In this document: one piece after another, positions 1-7,915 of the stretch
Position numbering within the stretch: position 1 is the stretch's first letter
Layout of the letters: each line of letters begins with the position of its first letter
Assembly: GCA_009885795.1 (NCBI GenBank)
Contig: VFKA01000024.1
Span: 1 to 63,182 of the forward strand
DNA from: Rhodospirillales bacterium
GTDB taxonomy: Bacteria > Pseudomonadota > Alphaproteobacteria > Dongiales > Dongiaceae
Length of the DNA: 63,182 bases
Direction: 5' to 3'
Notes under the pieces: model-generated
The model's input: the letters and a program-made list of their open reading frames with translations, nothing else
Database searches by the model: none
What the model was told of the DNA's origin: nothing
Position numbers and translations under genes: made by a program

Positions 1-4
1 GCCG

Positions 5-106
5 GCCGTGGTTTCCCTACCGACTTCCCGATGGTAGGCTGTAGTGGCGAGAATCGCAACCCTGCTCAAAGCCGTGGTTTCCCTACCGACTTCCCGATGG
101 TAGGCT
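5..106 (+). CRISPR. CRISPR array, partial (right end)
   Basis: Two identical 36-bp repeats (5-40 and 71-106, beginning GCCGTGGTTTCC and ending GGTAGGCT) flank one 30-bp spacer (41-70). The array continues off the left edge. The sequence after 106 shows no further repeat, so this is its cas-proximal end. The first 26 bases of the repeat are complementary to the tracrRNA anti-repeat at 4556-4581. That fixes the crRNA strand as plus, so the array is transcribed toward and convergent with the cas operon. The 36/30 spacing is typical of type II-C arrays. Confidence 0.95.
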
Positions 107-140
107 ACCAGCAGCCGAAGGGTCTGAATGAACAGGGAAA

Positions 141-165
141 ACGCCGTTTTGCCGCGGCGTTTTTT
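141..165 (+). terminator. Terminator between CRISPR array and cas2
   Basis: A 6-bp stem (ACGCCG at 141-146 with CGGCGT at 155-160) is followed by a T tract at 160-165. It lies between the last repeat and the cas2 stop codon and would end array transcription. On the minus strand the stem is followed by TTTT, so it may also act weakly on the cas operon. Confidence 0.7.
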
Positions 166-494
166 CATAGCAGAACCATCTGCTGCGGAGCGATGCGTTC
201 CGATTTTTTCTGCTCGCCGAGCAGCAGCCTCATCCGGGCGTACTGCTTGTCCGTGACCTGAAGCGATCGAATCGCCCCTTTCCTGGGCATGCTTTTCGTC
301 ACTCGCGTCAGGTGCTTGTCCACCGCCTCTTCCCCTCGGCAAACGCGCGCATAGACCGAGTATTGCAGCATCATGTAGCCGTCGTCCTTGAGAAAATTGC
401 GGAACCGCGTCGCGTGTCGTCGTTCCTCCTTGGTACCGACGGGCAAGTCGAAAAAAACGAACAGCCACAAGATGCGGACCTCCTCGGTTTTCAC
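165..494 (-). CDS. cas2: CRISPR-associated endonuclease Cas2 (type II-C)
   Basis: This 109-residue protein is the Cas2 half of the Cas1-Cas2 spacer integration complex. The N-terminal beta strand (ILWLFVFFDLPV) carries the ferredoxin-fold Asp, followed by FRNFLKDDGYMMLQYSVYAR, a classic Cas2 signature. The start is a GTG at 494 that overlaps the cas1 stop as GTGA, which implies translational coupling. A longer upstream frame exists but adds non-Cas2 sequence. The stop lies in the T tract of the array terminator. Confidence 0.93.
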   Translation of the reverse strand: MKTEEVRILWLFVFFDLPVGTKEERRHATRFRNFLKDDGYMMLQYSVYARVCRGEEAVDKHLTRVTKSMPRKGAIRSLQVTDKQYARMRLLLGEQKKSERIAPQQMVLL

Positions 495-1429
495 CGGGCG
501 GCATCCGCCGGAGCTCCCAGATCCGGGAGAGACAGGAGCGCCGGCGACTTGGCCTCCATCGCCTGGGCCAGCGATTCCGCCGCCCGCTCCGTTGCGACCA
601 GCAGTGTCACGCGATCCCGCCCAACCATGCATTCCCGAAGCAGAAGCCCCGCCAGTTTTCGGCGGTCGTCAATAGCGAGGTCGCGGCGAAGATCGCCTTC
701 CCCCGCCGACATCTCGTGTACCAACACGTCGGCGAACGGGCGGAATGGCTCGACCAAATCATCGGCCAAATTGAAGGCGTTGGTTTGGCTGGCATGCATG
801 AGGCCGAGGGCCGGAATGAAGCCATAGGCCGTCAGCGCCCGCGCCACCCCGGAGCGCAGGATTGCATAGCCGTAATTCAGCATCTTGTTGCGAACGTCGC
901 CACCGTCCTCGCGCGTATAGCGCCCGCTTCTCTCTCCCGGCCCACGGTCCCGGAACAGGCGCCCGAAATAGTAGCGCGCCGCGCGCGCCTCCAGGTTCAC
1001 GGGATCCCCCGACCGCACCCGGCGAGCCGCTGCCGCCAGGGTCGGGCCGCCCTCCCGGCCGCGCGCGCCCAGCGCCGCCGCCTGGTTCTCGATCTTGGCG
1101 ACGACGATGGCTTGCCACAGGCGTTTCTTGAGCGGCAGCGCGATTTCGACCTGCTGGCGGGCGATTTCGCCCTGCCTGAAGTGGCGATGGAACGGCAGCG
1201 CCATTCCATTCGGCGTGTGGGTCTCGTCGGTGAAAACGATGGTCACGCCGGCATTCATGCAAGCCCGAACCAGGGTCGATGACAGCGTGACATGGGGCGC
1301 GTCGATGACGATCCAAGCCAAGTCCTCGATCGCGAACCGCGCCTCCCCGTCCGTCTGTTCGACGACGATCTGATTGTCGGCGAACCGCAGGCGCGAATCG
1401 CGGCTTATGTGCACACCGCGCCATGCCAT
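491..1429 (-). CDS. cas1: CRISPR-associated endonuclease Cas1 (type II)
   Basis: This 312-residue integrase inserts new spacers into the array together with Cas2. An N-terminal beta domain (1-80) is followed by the alpha-helical catalytic domain. The expected metal ligands are visible: Glu147 in NLEARAARYYFG, His212 in LGLMHASQTNAFN and Glu227 in LADDLVEPFRP. Length and motifs fit type II Cas1. The gene starts 25 bp inside the end of cas9 and overlaps cas2 by 4 bp, so cas9-cas1-cas2 form one transcriptional unit. No csn2 or cas4 is present, which places the locus in subtype II-C. Confidence 0.96.
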   Translation of the reverse strand: MAWRGVHISRDSRLRFADNQIVVEQTDGEARFAIEDLAWIVIDAPHVTLSSTLVRACMNAGVTIVFTDETHTPNGMALPFHRHFRQGEIARQQVEIALPLKKRLWQAIVVAKIENQAAALGARGREGGPTLAAAARRVRSGDPVNLEARAARYYFGRLFRDRGPGERSGRYTREDGGDVRNKMLNYGYAILRSGVARALTAYGFIPALGLMHASQTNAFNLADDLVEPFRPFADVLVHEMSAGEGDLRRDLAIDDRRKLAGLLLRECMVGRDRVTLLVATERAAESLAQAMEAKSPALLSLPDLGAPADAAR

Positions 1430-4400
1430 GTCCGCGCCTCGCGTTCGACGAGATGGACCCGGCCCAACCGATCGACCGTCAGCTTTGTAAGGCTCGATAA
1501 AGTACGGGCACCCGTGCCGCGCACCTTCGCGTCCCTGCTTTGATGCAGCGAGACATGGATGGCCCCGGTTGAACGATCCATGCCCCGGAAATATCCGCGC
1601 AGCACTTCACCATCCGGTTTGACCATCTCGATCAACGACATCGGATGCAGCGGCCAAAGAAACTCGTGACCCTCGTCCACCGATTGCCACTCACTTTCCA
1701 AAACGCCACCCTGCGCCCATTTTCTAGGCGGGGCGGTGTCCATCGCCACCTGATGCGGATAGACGGGCACTAGGAAGTACTGCCAAGCGCCCCTCCGATG
1801 TTTCTTTCGGAAGACATCGACGCGGACCATTTCGCCCCGATCAACGATACCGCCGCGAATCGATACGCCGTCCTTTGCCCTATTGAGAATGCGGACCTTG
1901 CGCACCGGGTCGCCCTTCGGCGATAGCGGAGACGTGTTCTTGGGCTTGCCGGCCTCGATCCAGGCGCGCAGGCTTTCGATCAACTTGCCATTGCGCTCCG
2001 GCCCCTTGACCAATTCCAAGTCCTTGAGCGTCAGTTTTTCGACGGACTCGCGTTCGTAGATACTGCCGCCGTCCAACTGCTTGATGGTCGCGTCGTGGGC
2101 CTTGCCCCGCGCACGGCGGCGCTCGGCGCGGGCCACGAACACCGATAGGACCGCCGCCTTGGCCTGATCGCGAAAGCCCGGCCACGGTTGGGGCATGTCG
2201 GCGATCTCCCGGCCCAATCCGCGCCGCTCCGCCTCCTGGAATGCCCTCGTCAGCCGGTTCAGGATACCCTCGGTCGTGGCGGCGCAAACCAGGGCGTCGA
2301 GCGCGTGATGGCGGTCGTCGGACAGGCGCTTGCCGTCGGCGTCCTTTTTCAAATCCTGGACGCCCCAAGCCTGACGCAGTTTGCTGGTGATCGAACCGGG
2401 ACGCGCGAACACCCGCCGCCGGCCGGGCTCGGGCGGATACTTTTGCTCAAGGAATCCGGCCAGGGCCCGCGAGGCATAGCGGGTATCGTTCAGGTTCCGG
2501 CTGCGGAACCGCTCCTCGACCTCGGCGGCATTTTTCAACAACAGGTTTCGCTTCTTGAATCCGCGAAAGACCTTGTTGCCCTCGACGCGCGCGACAAAGG
2601 CATCCCAGCCGTCCTCGCTTTTCGTGTTCGAGAACCATTCGAATGGGGTCTGGCCCCGCTTGTCCTGGTTCGCCTTCGCGGTGACCAGGGCCTTGTTGTG
2701 GAAACTGTCGTCGCCGAACCGGCTCCACGGCAGAATGTGATCCACTTGCGCCTCGTTCGCGGTGGAGGCGACGGCCTTCGGATCGATGTAGGCGTCGGTA
2801 TAGATGCAGCGGCAATTCTGCTGCTTCCATAACTCGTAACGAAGCAGATCCTCGGCGGTGCGCGGCGCGTGGCCGATGTCCTCCTCGTACTGGGTACGGA
2901 GCCTGTCTTTCTCCGCGTTACGCTTGTCGATGCCGCTCTTGATCTCGTCGCGCTGGTCCTTGCTCTTGCCGACGTCGCGGGCAAGCTCGATGTGGATGGC
3001 GTCGGGGATGCCATACTCGCGCACCACGGCGTTGACTTGCTTCACTGCCTCCGACAGCGCCTTGCGCGCCACCGGGCTGCCGATGTCCTTAAGTTCGACC
3101 GTCGGCCGCGCCGCGTGGTCGTAGCCGGCCTGGGCGCAGGCGTCGGAGTAAACTCGCCCTTGCCTAAGAAACGGAATGATCGCCCGGGCCGCCATAGAGG
3201 AAATGTGCCCCGCGCCCGTGAAGCGGGCGAAGGCGCCTGCGTTCACTGCGTCCATGACCGCCTTGACGATGAGCGGATCGAGCGCCAATTCCTCCAGGCC
3301 CGCCCGAATCCGTTCCGGCGCGTCCCGAAAGGTCAGTACTTCGGCGAGGCGGTCAAGCCGTTCGGGCGTTTTCACCAGTGACAACCAGCCGGCATCGCCA
3401 AGCACGTCGCGGAGCTTGGCCGTGCCGAACGCGGCCTCGCCCTTGCGCGCCGCGACATCGTGCTTTTCGTCCTCGATGCTTACGCCAACGAACCGGCAGT
3501 CGGGGTCTAGCCCGATCGTCTTCCGCAGGGACTTGAACGTGATCTTGGCGGTTCGGCCGAAATTGGCTGCCGCGTTACTGATTTCGTCAGCCGTCAGGGG
3601 CCTGTCGGTCCGCCCTGGCCTCACCCGCAGGGCGGTCAACCGCGACAGATAACGGAAGAGTTCAAAGGACGGCGCGCGTTTCGAGGTACGCTTCTCGTCG
3701 TTTTCGAACGGGCACGGGCCGAGAAGGCTCTCGCTGTCTTGTAACGGGCGCTGAAAGAAGGCGATCTCGGCCAAGCTCGATTGCAGAGCTTCACTGGCGA
3801 TTGGATTTCGAAGCCTTCTCTGCTCCTCGAATATCTTTCGCGTTTCCGCCTCGAGATCCTGGCGCAAGAGCGAACGGCTGTAGTCACCGTCGCGGTTGCG
3901 CAACCGCCCGGTGAAGGCGGGGTCCTTCACCAGCATTTCGCCAACCGTTCGATAGGCCGCCGATTTCTCGCGCGAGGCCTCGATCGCCTTCAGCATTTTC
4001 GAGGATTCGTCGGCGGCGTTCGCGCCGTCGCTCTTCTTGTTGGACTTGAAGCCGCGATGCTTGGCGATATGCGCCACCGCGACCGCGAATTCCTCGGCTC
4101 CAAGAACCCGATCAAGGGCCTCGGCCCGCAGTTTCCACGGATCGCGGCCCGGCATCTTCAAGACATCCTTGTCGTCGCTTGGTAGAAGTTTGTGATCGAA
4201 CAGCAACCGGCGGATGGCGTTCATGCGCTGGCGCCGGCGTCGAATCACCCGCCGCTGCCCGCGCATGGTTCGCCGGATTTGGTTCGTCGGCTTGCGCTCT
4301 TTGTCCGTTTCCGGCGCATCGAACATCCAGGTGCCAAGCGCGACGATCTGCCCGACGGATTGGGCCTGAGCGTCGTCGTTTTCCAGATCGATCAGCGCCC

Positions 4401-4482
4401 AGCCGCATGACGCGATGCCGAGATCGACTCCCAAGACGCGCTTGGTGGTGAGGGAAGTCTTAGGGAAACGCACGGTCTGCAT
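1405..4482 (-). CDS. cas9: Cas9 RNA-guided endonuclease, type II-C
   Basis: This is a compact Cas9 of about 1,025 residues from the ATG at 4482, preceded by a G-rich weak ribosome site. Reading order: RuvC-I (VLGVDLGIASCGWAL, Asp20), an Arg-rich bridge helix (about 68-95), an alpha-helical recognition lobe, RuvC-II (IHIELARD, Glu499), HNH (QVDHILPW, Asp581/His582; HNKAL, Asn596), RuvC-III (DRHHALDAL, His725-His726, Asp729) and a C-terminal PAM-interacting region (about 855-1025). All catalytic residues are intact. An in-frame ATG at 4578 would add 32 residues, but it runs over the tracrRNA anti-repeat and lacks a ribosome site. The PAM cannot be read from this window. Confidence 0.96.
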   Translation of the reverse strand: MQTVRFPKTSLTTKRVLGVDLGIASCGWALIDLENDDAQAQSVGQIVALGTWMFDAPETDKERKPTNQIRRTMRGQRRVIRRRRQRMNAIRRLLFDHKLLPSDDKDVLKMPGRDPWKLRAEALDRVLGAEEFAVAVAHIAKHRGFKSNKKSDGANAADESSKMLKAIEASREKSAAYRTVGEMLVKDPAFTGRLRNRDGDYSRSLLRQDLEAETRKIFEEQRRLRNPIASEALQSSLAEIAFFQRPLQDSESLLGPCPFENDEKRTSKRAPSFELFRYLSRLTALRVRPGRTDRPLTADEISNAAANFGRTAKITFKSLRKTIGLDPDCRFVGVSIEDEKHDVAARKGEAAFGTAKLRDVLGDAGWLSLVKTPERLDRLAEVLTFRDAPERIRAGLEELALDPLIVKAVMDAVNAGAFARFTGAGHISSMAARAIIPFLRQGRVYSDACAQAGYDHAARPTVELKDIGSPVARKALSEAVKQVNAVVREYGIPDAIHIELARDVGKSKDQRDEIKSGIDKRNAEKDRLRTQYEEDIGHAPRTAEDLLRYELWKQQNCRCIYTDAYIDPKAVASTANEAQVDHILPWSRFGDDSFHNKALVTAKANQDKRGQTPFEWFSNTKSEDGWDAFVARVEGNKVFRGFKKRNLLLKNAAEVEERFRSRNLNDTRYASRALAGFLEQKYPPEPGRRRVFARPGSITSKLRQAWGVQDLKKDADGKRLSDDRHHALDALVCAATTEGILNRLTRAFQEAERRGLGREIADMPQPWPGFRDQAKAAVLSVFVARAERRRARGKAHDATIKQLDGGSIYERESVEKLTLKDLELVKGPERNGKLIESLRAWIEAGKPKNTSPLSPKGDPVRKVRILNRAKDGVSIRGGIVDRGEMVRVDVFRKKHRRGAWQYFLVPVYPHQVAMDTAPPRKWAQGGVLESEWQSVDEGHEFLWPLHPMSLIEMVKPDGEVLRGYFRGMDRSTGAIHVSLHQSRDAKVRGTGARTLSSLTKLTVDRLGRVHLVEREARTWHGAVCT

Positions 4483-4521
4483 GACTGACCCCGGGAAACC
4501 CATTGCCAAGTGGAAAGTATA

Positions 4522-4550
4522 TTGACATTCCACGCCAAGGGTAGGAATAT
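4522..4550 (+). promoter_or_regulatory. Putative tracrRNA promoter
   Basis: A perfect TTGACA -35 box (4522-4527) is followed after 17 bp by GAATAT (4545-4550), a half-matching -10 box. Transcription would begin around 4556-4557, the first bases of the anti-repeat. The promoter lies just upstream of the chosen cas9 ATG, on the opposite strand. The -35 match is exact; the -10 assignment is inference. Confidence 0.55.
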
Positions 4551-4555
4551 CGACG

Positions 4556-4635
4556 CGGGAAGTCGGTTGGGAAACCACGGCAAAGTGGTTTTACCACTGA
4601 AGGATTACCCCCGGGCCACACCCCGGGGGGATTCC
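4556..4635 (+). ncRNA. tracrRNA (trans-activating CRISPR RNA)
   Basis: Bases 4556-4581 are complementary to repeat positions 1-26 with a single mismatch (4568 opposite repeat base 14), giving 25 of 26 pairs. A nexus-like hairpin follows (AAGTGGT-TTT... arms 4584-4589 and 4593-4598), then a strong 8-bp GC hairpin (CCCCCGGG 4608-4615 with CCCGGGGG 4622-4629). The order anti-repeat, nexus, 3' hairpin is that of a type II tracrRNA. The 3' end is uncertain because no T tract follows. It is transcribed divergently from cas9 and in the same direction as the array, about 4.5 kb away. Confidence 0.88.
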
Positions 4636-4687
4636 TCCCTCCCGATCCTTCATCGATTCCTGTATGTTGACGGTTGCGGGCGGCGAA

Positions 4688-4873
4688 TCAGCCGCTTTCG
4701 CCGCGCATGGCGCAGAAGGCAATATAGTCATCGATGCTGTCGCGGAACGCTCGTTCGACCTCGGCGAAGGTTCTGCCTTCGAAGGTGATGACGTCGCGAA
4801 GGCCGACGACGCGGCCGGCGAAGGCGCCGTCCTCGGCCTCGACGGTGCCGGCATATCCCTTGTATTCAAGCAT
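4688..4873 (-). pseudogene. HicB-like antitoxin, N-terminal domain only
   Basis: The 61-residue product begins MLEYKGYAGTVEAEDG and continues through DVITFEGRTFAEVERAFRDS and DDYIAFCAMRGE. This is the RNase-H-like N-terminal domain of HicB-family antitoxins. Typical HicB proteins are 100-130 residues and carry a C-terminal HTH or ribbon-helix-helix domain, which is absent here: the frame stops at 4688. No hicA toxin is found on either side. The ATG at 4873 has AGGA just upstream; an ATG at 4885 is possible. It may be a remnant or a solo single-domain protein. Confidence 0.65.
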
Positions 4874-4959
4874 GGTCCTACTCATTTCCCGGCTCGACGC
4901 CGGCCGCGCTGGCGATGCCTACGACGTCGACATCGTTGACTACCACGGAGGATAGAACC

Positions 4960-5247
4960 ATGCCCCCGATCGCTCACCCTGGCCGACTGCTGAAGCGAGA
5001 ATTGGCGGTTCGGGCCTTGAGCGCCAACCGGCTGGCGCTCGACCTTGGTGTCCCGTCCGGCCGCATTACCGACATTCTCAACGCTCGCCGCTCGATCACC
5101 GCCGACACGGCGGTGCGGCTGGGCCGGTTTTTCGGCAACAGCCCGCAATTCTGGCTCGACCTTCAGAGCCAATACGAGATCGCCGTGGTCGAGGGCGAGC
5201 GCGGCAAGGAGATCGCGCGGCGCGTGAAGTCGGCGGATGCGGCTTGA
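4960..5247 (+). CDS. HigA-family addiction-module antitoxin (Xre-type HTH)
   Basis: The 95-residue protein starts HPGRLLKRELAVRALSANRL and continues with GRITDILNARRSITADTAVRLGRFFG and SPQFWLDLQSQYE. This is the HTH core and the conserved FW..LQ..YE segment of HigA/VapI antitoxins. It would bind its own operator and neutralise a HigB mRNA interferase. The ATG at 4960 is chosen for its GGAGG site at 4947-4951; an upstream in-frame ATG at 4915 lacks one. HigB normally lies directly upstream of higA, but that space holds a HicB remnant on the other strand, so the antitoxin is an orphan here. Confidence 0.88.
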   Translation: MPPIAHPGRLLKRELAVRALSANRLALDLGVPSGRITDILNARRSITADTAVRLGRFFGNSPQFWLDLQSQYEIAVVEGERGKEIARRVKSADAA

Positions 5248-5260
5248 ACAGCGCGGCCCA

Positions 5261-5782
5261 CTACGGCCCCGTCAACCCCGCCACGCCGAGGATCGCCGAC
5301 GCGGCGCCGGCGAGCGGGAAGACCGTGACGTATTCGATGCCGTTGGCGGCCTTGTAGGTAATCTCGATCTCGCGCCCCGTTAGCCACGCGCTCAACGGCT
5401 CGTCGGCCGTCACCGTGGCGGACGCGCCCGACCACAACAGCCAGAACGCTACCGATCCGCCGGCCGATCCCCACATGGCGTTGTTGCGCTCGCCCTCGGC
5501 GCGGATCGTCTCGGTGTCGATTTCATCGCCGCCATCGATGCGGTAGCGCGGCATGCCGCCGATTCCGGCACCGTCGGCGAGGTGCAGTTCCGCCATGACG
5601 CGGAAGCGGTCTTCCGAATGGTTGGGCCAGACATAGAGACGATCGCCTTCGCCATTCGAGACCGACGCGGCCATGAGGTCCGCGTAAGCGCTGGGCGCCG
5701 GGCCGACATACCAGTCCTCCGCTTTCGCTTGTGTCGCGAGCGCGAGGTAGATCAGGACCAAGGCCGCCGAGCCGATCTTCAT
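5261..5782 (-). CDS. Secreted protein of unknown function
   Basis: The product of about 173 residues begins with a clear signal peptide (MKIGSAALVLIYLALATQAKA, cleavage after AKA). The mature part contains YVGPAPSAYADLMAAS, LYVWPNHSEDRFRVMAELH and a hydrophobic stretch near VAFWLLWSG. I recognise no family. An ATG four codons upstream (5794) is an alternative start. It precedes a small membrane-protein gene in the same orientation but is separated from phaC; nothing in the context suggests a role. Confidence 0.6.
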   Translation of the reverse strand: MKIGSAALVLIYLALATQAKAEDWYVGPAPSAYADLMAASVSNGEGDRLYVWPNHSEDRFRVMAELHLADGAGIGGMPRYRIDGGDEIDTETIRAEGERNNAMWGSAGGSVAFWLLWSGASATVTADEPLSAWLTGREIEITYKAANGIEYVTVFPLAGAASAILGVAGLTGP

Positions 5783-5814
5783 GTCGGCGACCATGGCGGC
5801 GGAATGCGGGGAAA

Positions 5815-6012
5815 CTAAGGCGGCGGCGTCTTGGCCGGCCGGGCCGCCGCGGTGCGGCGGCGCAGCAGCACGTAAGCAGCCGCCGGCACCGCGAGCAACA
5901 GGACAGCGAGCGCGCCCAACCCGTAGATGTTCCCGAAGATCGTGCCGAGGATGATGTCGACGAGGACGAGCAGGAAATTGTAGGCCTGCACCGCATGGGA
6001 AAGGAGATCCAT
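5815..6012 (-). CDS. Small two-helix membrane protein
   Basis: The 65-residue protein has two hydrophobic segments (about residues 12-29 and 31-50) and an Arg/Ala/Pro-rich C-terminal tail (LLRRRTAAARPAKTPPP). A GGAAGG site precedes the ATG at 6012 with good spacing. It lies 15 bp downstream of the phaC stop and could be read through from phaC. No family is recognised. Confidence 0.6.
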   Translation of the reverse strand: MDLLSHAVQAYNFLLVLVDIILGTIFGNIYGLGALAVLLLAVPAAAYVLLRRRTAAARPAKTPPP

Positions 6013-6027
6013 CCCGGCGCCTTCCAG

Positions 6028-7821
6028 CTAACTCGTCCGCACGCGCACGTAAGACCCGGGCGCCGCTTCGATCGGCTTCAGCTTACCGCCGCCGGGCTTG
6101 CGCGCCGCCACCTCGCCGCCGGCGAAATTCTTGAGCCACGCGGCCCAATGCGGCCACCACGATCCTTCGTGGCTGACGGCGCCTTTCAGCCAGTCGTCCG
6201 GGGTCTTCGCCAACTTGGCGTTGGTCCAATGGCCGTATTTGGCGGTGCCGCCGGGCGGCGCCGGCGGATTGACGATGCCGGCGATGTGACCGGACGCCGC
6301 CAGCACGAATTCGATCGGGCCGTTGTAGAGCCTGGTCGCGGCATAGGTCGAGGTCCACGGCGCGATGTGATCCTCGCGGGTGGAAAGGATGAAACTGGGC
6401 TGCGTGATCTTCTTGAGATCGATGGGAACGCCGGCGAGCTTGATGCCGCCCGGCTTCGACAGCAGGTTCTCCTGGTACATCTTGCGCAGGTAGAAGCCGT
6501 GCATCGCCGCCGGCATGCGCGTCGAATCGGAATTCCAATAGAGCAGATCGAACGGGAAGGGGTTCTTGCCCATCAGGTAGTTGTTGATGACGAAGGACCA
6601 GATCAGGTCGTTGGCGCGCAGCATGTTGAAGGTGTTGGCCATGGCGCTGCCCTCGAGATAGCCCTTCTCGTTCATGCGGGTCTCGAGCGCGGCCAGCTGC
6701 TCCTCGTCGATGAAGACGCCGAGCTCGCCCGGCTCGGCGAAATCGACCAACGTGGCGAGGAACGTGGCGCTCGTCACGCGGTCGATGCCTTTCGCCGCCA
6801 TGTAGGCGAGCGCGCAGGCGAACAGCGTGCCGCCGAGGCAATAGCCGACTACGTTGGCCTCGCGCTCGCCGGTCGCCTTTTCCATGGCGTCGAGCGCGGC
6901 AATCGGCCCTTCGAGCATGTAATCCTCGAAGGTCTTGGCCGCGAGCTTCTCGTCGGGGTTGACCCAGGAAACGACGAAGACCGTGATGCCCTGGTCGACC
7001 GCCCATTTGACGTAAGAGTTCTTCTCGCGCAGATCGAGGATGTAGTACTTGTTGATCCAGGGCGGAATTATCAGCAGCGGCCGGCGCATGACCTTCTTCG
7101 TGGCCGGCTCGTATTGGATGAGCTGGATGAGGTCGTTCTGGAAAACGACCTTGCCCGGCGTCACCGCGACGTTGCGGCCAAGCTCGAACGCGGTGTGATC
7201 GGTCATCTTGATGCTGATCTGGCCCTTGCCGCGATCGAGGTCCTCGAGCAGGTTCTTGAGCCCCTTCACCAAATTCTCGCCCTTCGACTCGATGGTTTCG
7301 CGCAAGACCTCGGGATTGGTCATGACGAAGTTGCTGGGCGAGAGCGCATCGACGAACTGGCGCGTGTAGAAGTCGATCTTCTTGGCCGATTTGTCGTCGA
7401 GGCCGTCGACGTCGCGGGCGGTCGCTTGCAGCCACCGCGCCGACAGCAGATAGGATTGCTTGATGAAATCGAAGACCGCGTTTTCTTGCCAGGCCGGGTC
7501 CTTGAAGCGCTTGTCCTCGGGCTCGGGCGCCGCCAAAGGCGGTCCGTCCTCGCCCATCATGCGCCGGGCCGAGCTTTGCCACAGCTTCATGTGGTCCTGC
7601 CATAGATCGACCTGGGCCTGCATCAGCTTGGCCGGGTTTGCCATCATGCGCGCCGTCAAATCGATGAAGGTGCGGCCGACCTGGAAAGGATCGGTCATGC
7701 CGAAGCCGCCCTGCTGCTGGCGGGTCAGGAACTCCGAAACAATCCTCTGGGACCGCTCGGCGATCTCGGCCATGGTCTTGGCGAAGTCGGCGCCCGCTCC
7801 GGCGCCCTGTTGATCGGTCAT
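6028..7821 (-). CDS. phaC: Class I poly(3-hydroxyalkanoate) synthase
   Basis: This 597-residue enzyme polymerises 3-hydroxyacyl-CoA into polyhydroxyalkanoate on the granule surface. The lipase-like box is GYCLGG with catalytic Cys328. Asp484 (STREDHIAPW) and His512 (SGHIAGIVNPP) complete the triad. The N-terminal PhaC_N domain spans about 60-240. Length and motifs fit class I, which needs no PhaE or PhaR. The start at 7821 follows AGAGGAAG; the frame is open further upstream only because of composition. No phaA, phaB or phasin genes flank it. It diverges from the OmpA-like gene across about 95 bp that must hold both promoters. Confidence 0.95.
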   Translation of the reverse strand: MTDQQGAGAGADFAKTMAEIAERSQRIVSEFLTRQQQGGFGMTDPFQVGRTFIDLTARMMANPAKLMQAQVDLWQDHMKLWQSSARRMMGEDGPPLAAPEPEDKRFKDPAWQENAVFDFIKQSYLLSARWLQATARDVDGLDDKSAKKIDFYTRQFVDALSPSNFVMTNPEVLRETIESKGENLVKGLKNLLEDLDRGKGQISIKMTDHTAFELGRNVAVTPGKVVFQNDLIQLIQYEPATKKVMRRPLLIIPPWINKYYILDLREKNSYVKWAVDQGITVFVVSWVNPDEKLAAKTFEDYMLEGPIAALDAMEKATGEREANVVGYCLGGTLFACALAYMAAKGIDRVTSATFLATLVDFAEPGELGVFIDEEQLAALETRMNEKGYLEGSAMANTFNMLRANDLIWSFVINNYLMGKNPFPFDLLYWNSDSTRMPAAMHGFYLRKMYQENLLSKPGGIKLAGVPIDLKKITQPSFILSTREDHIAPWTSTYAATRLYNGPIEFVLAASGHIAGIVNPPAPPGGTAKYGHWTNAKLAKTPDDWLKGAVSHEGSWWPHWAAWLKNFAGGEVAARKPGGGKLKPIEAAPGSYVRVRTS

Positions 7822-7915
7822 GATGGCTTCCTCTATGATGCGGCGCACCATAGCTTTCGCCCGGCGCCAAGACAATGTCGGCCTCCAACCCGATGGGACA
7901 TATAAAGTGTGGATG

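Noticed and set aside
107-140. CRISPR leader next to cas2
   Set aside because: The tracrRNA pairing sets crRNA transcription rightward, so this is the downstream end of the array. It is followed by a terminator rather than a promoter.
4483-4578. Cas9 starting at the ATG at 4578
   Set aside because: The extra 32 residues precede the normal RuvC-I start, have no ribosome site and overlap the tracrRNA anti-repeat on the other strand.
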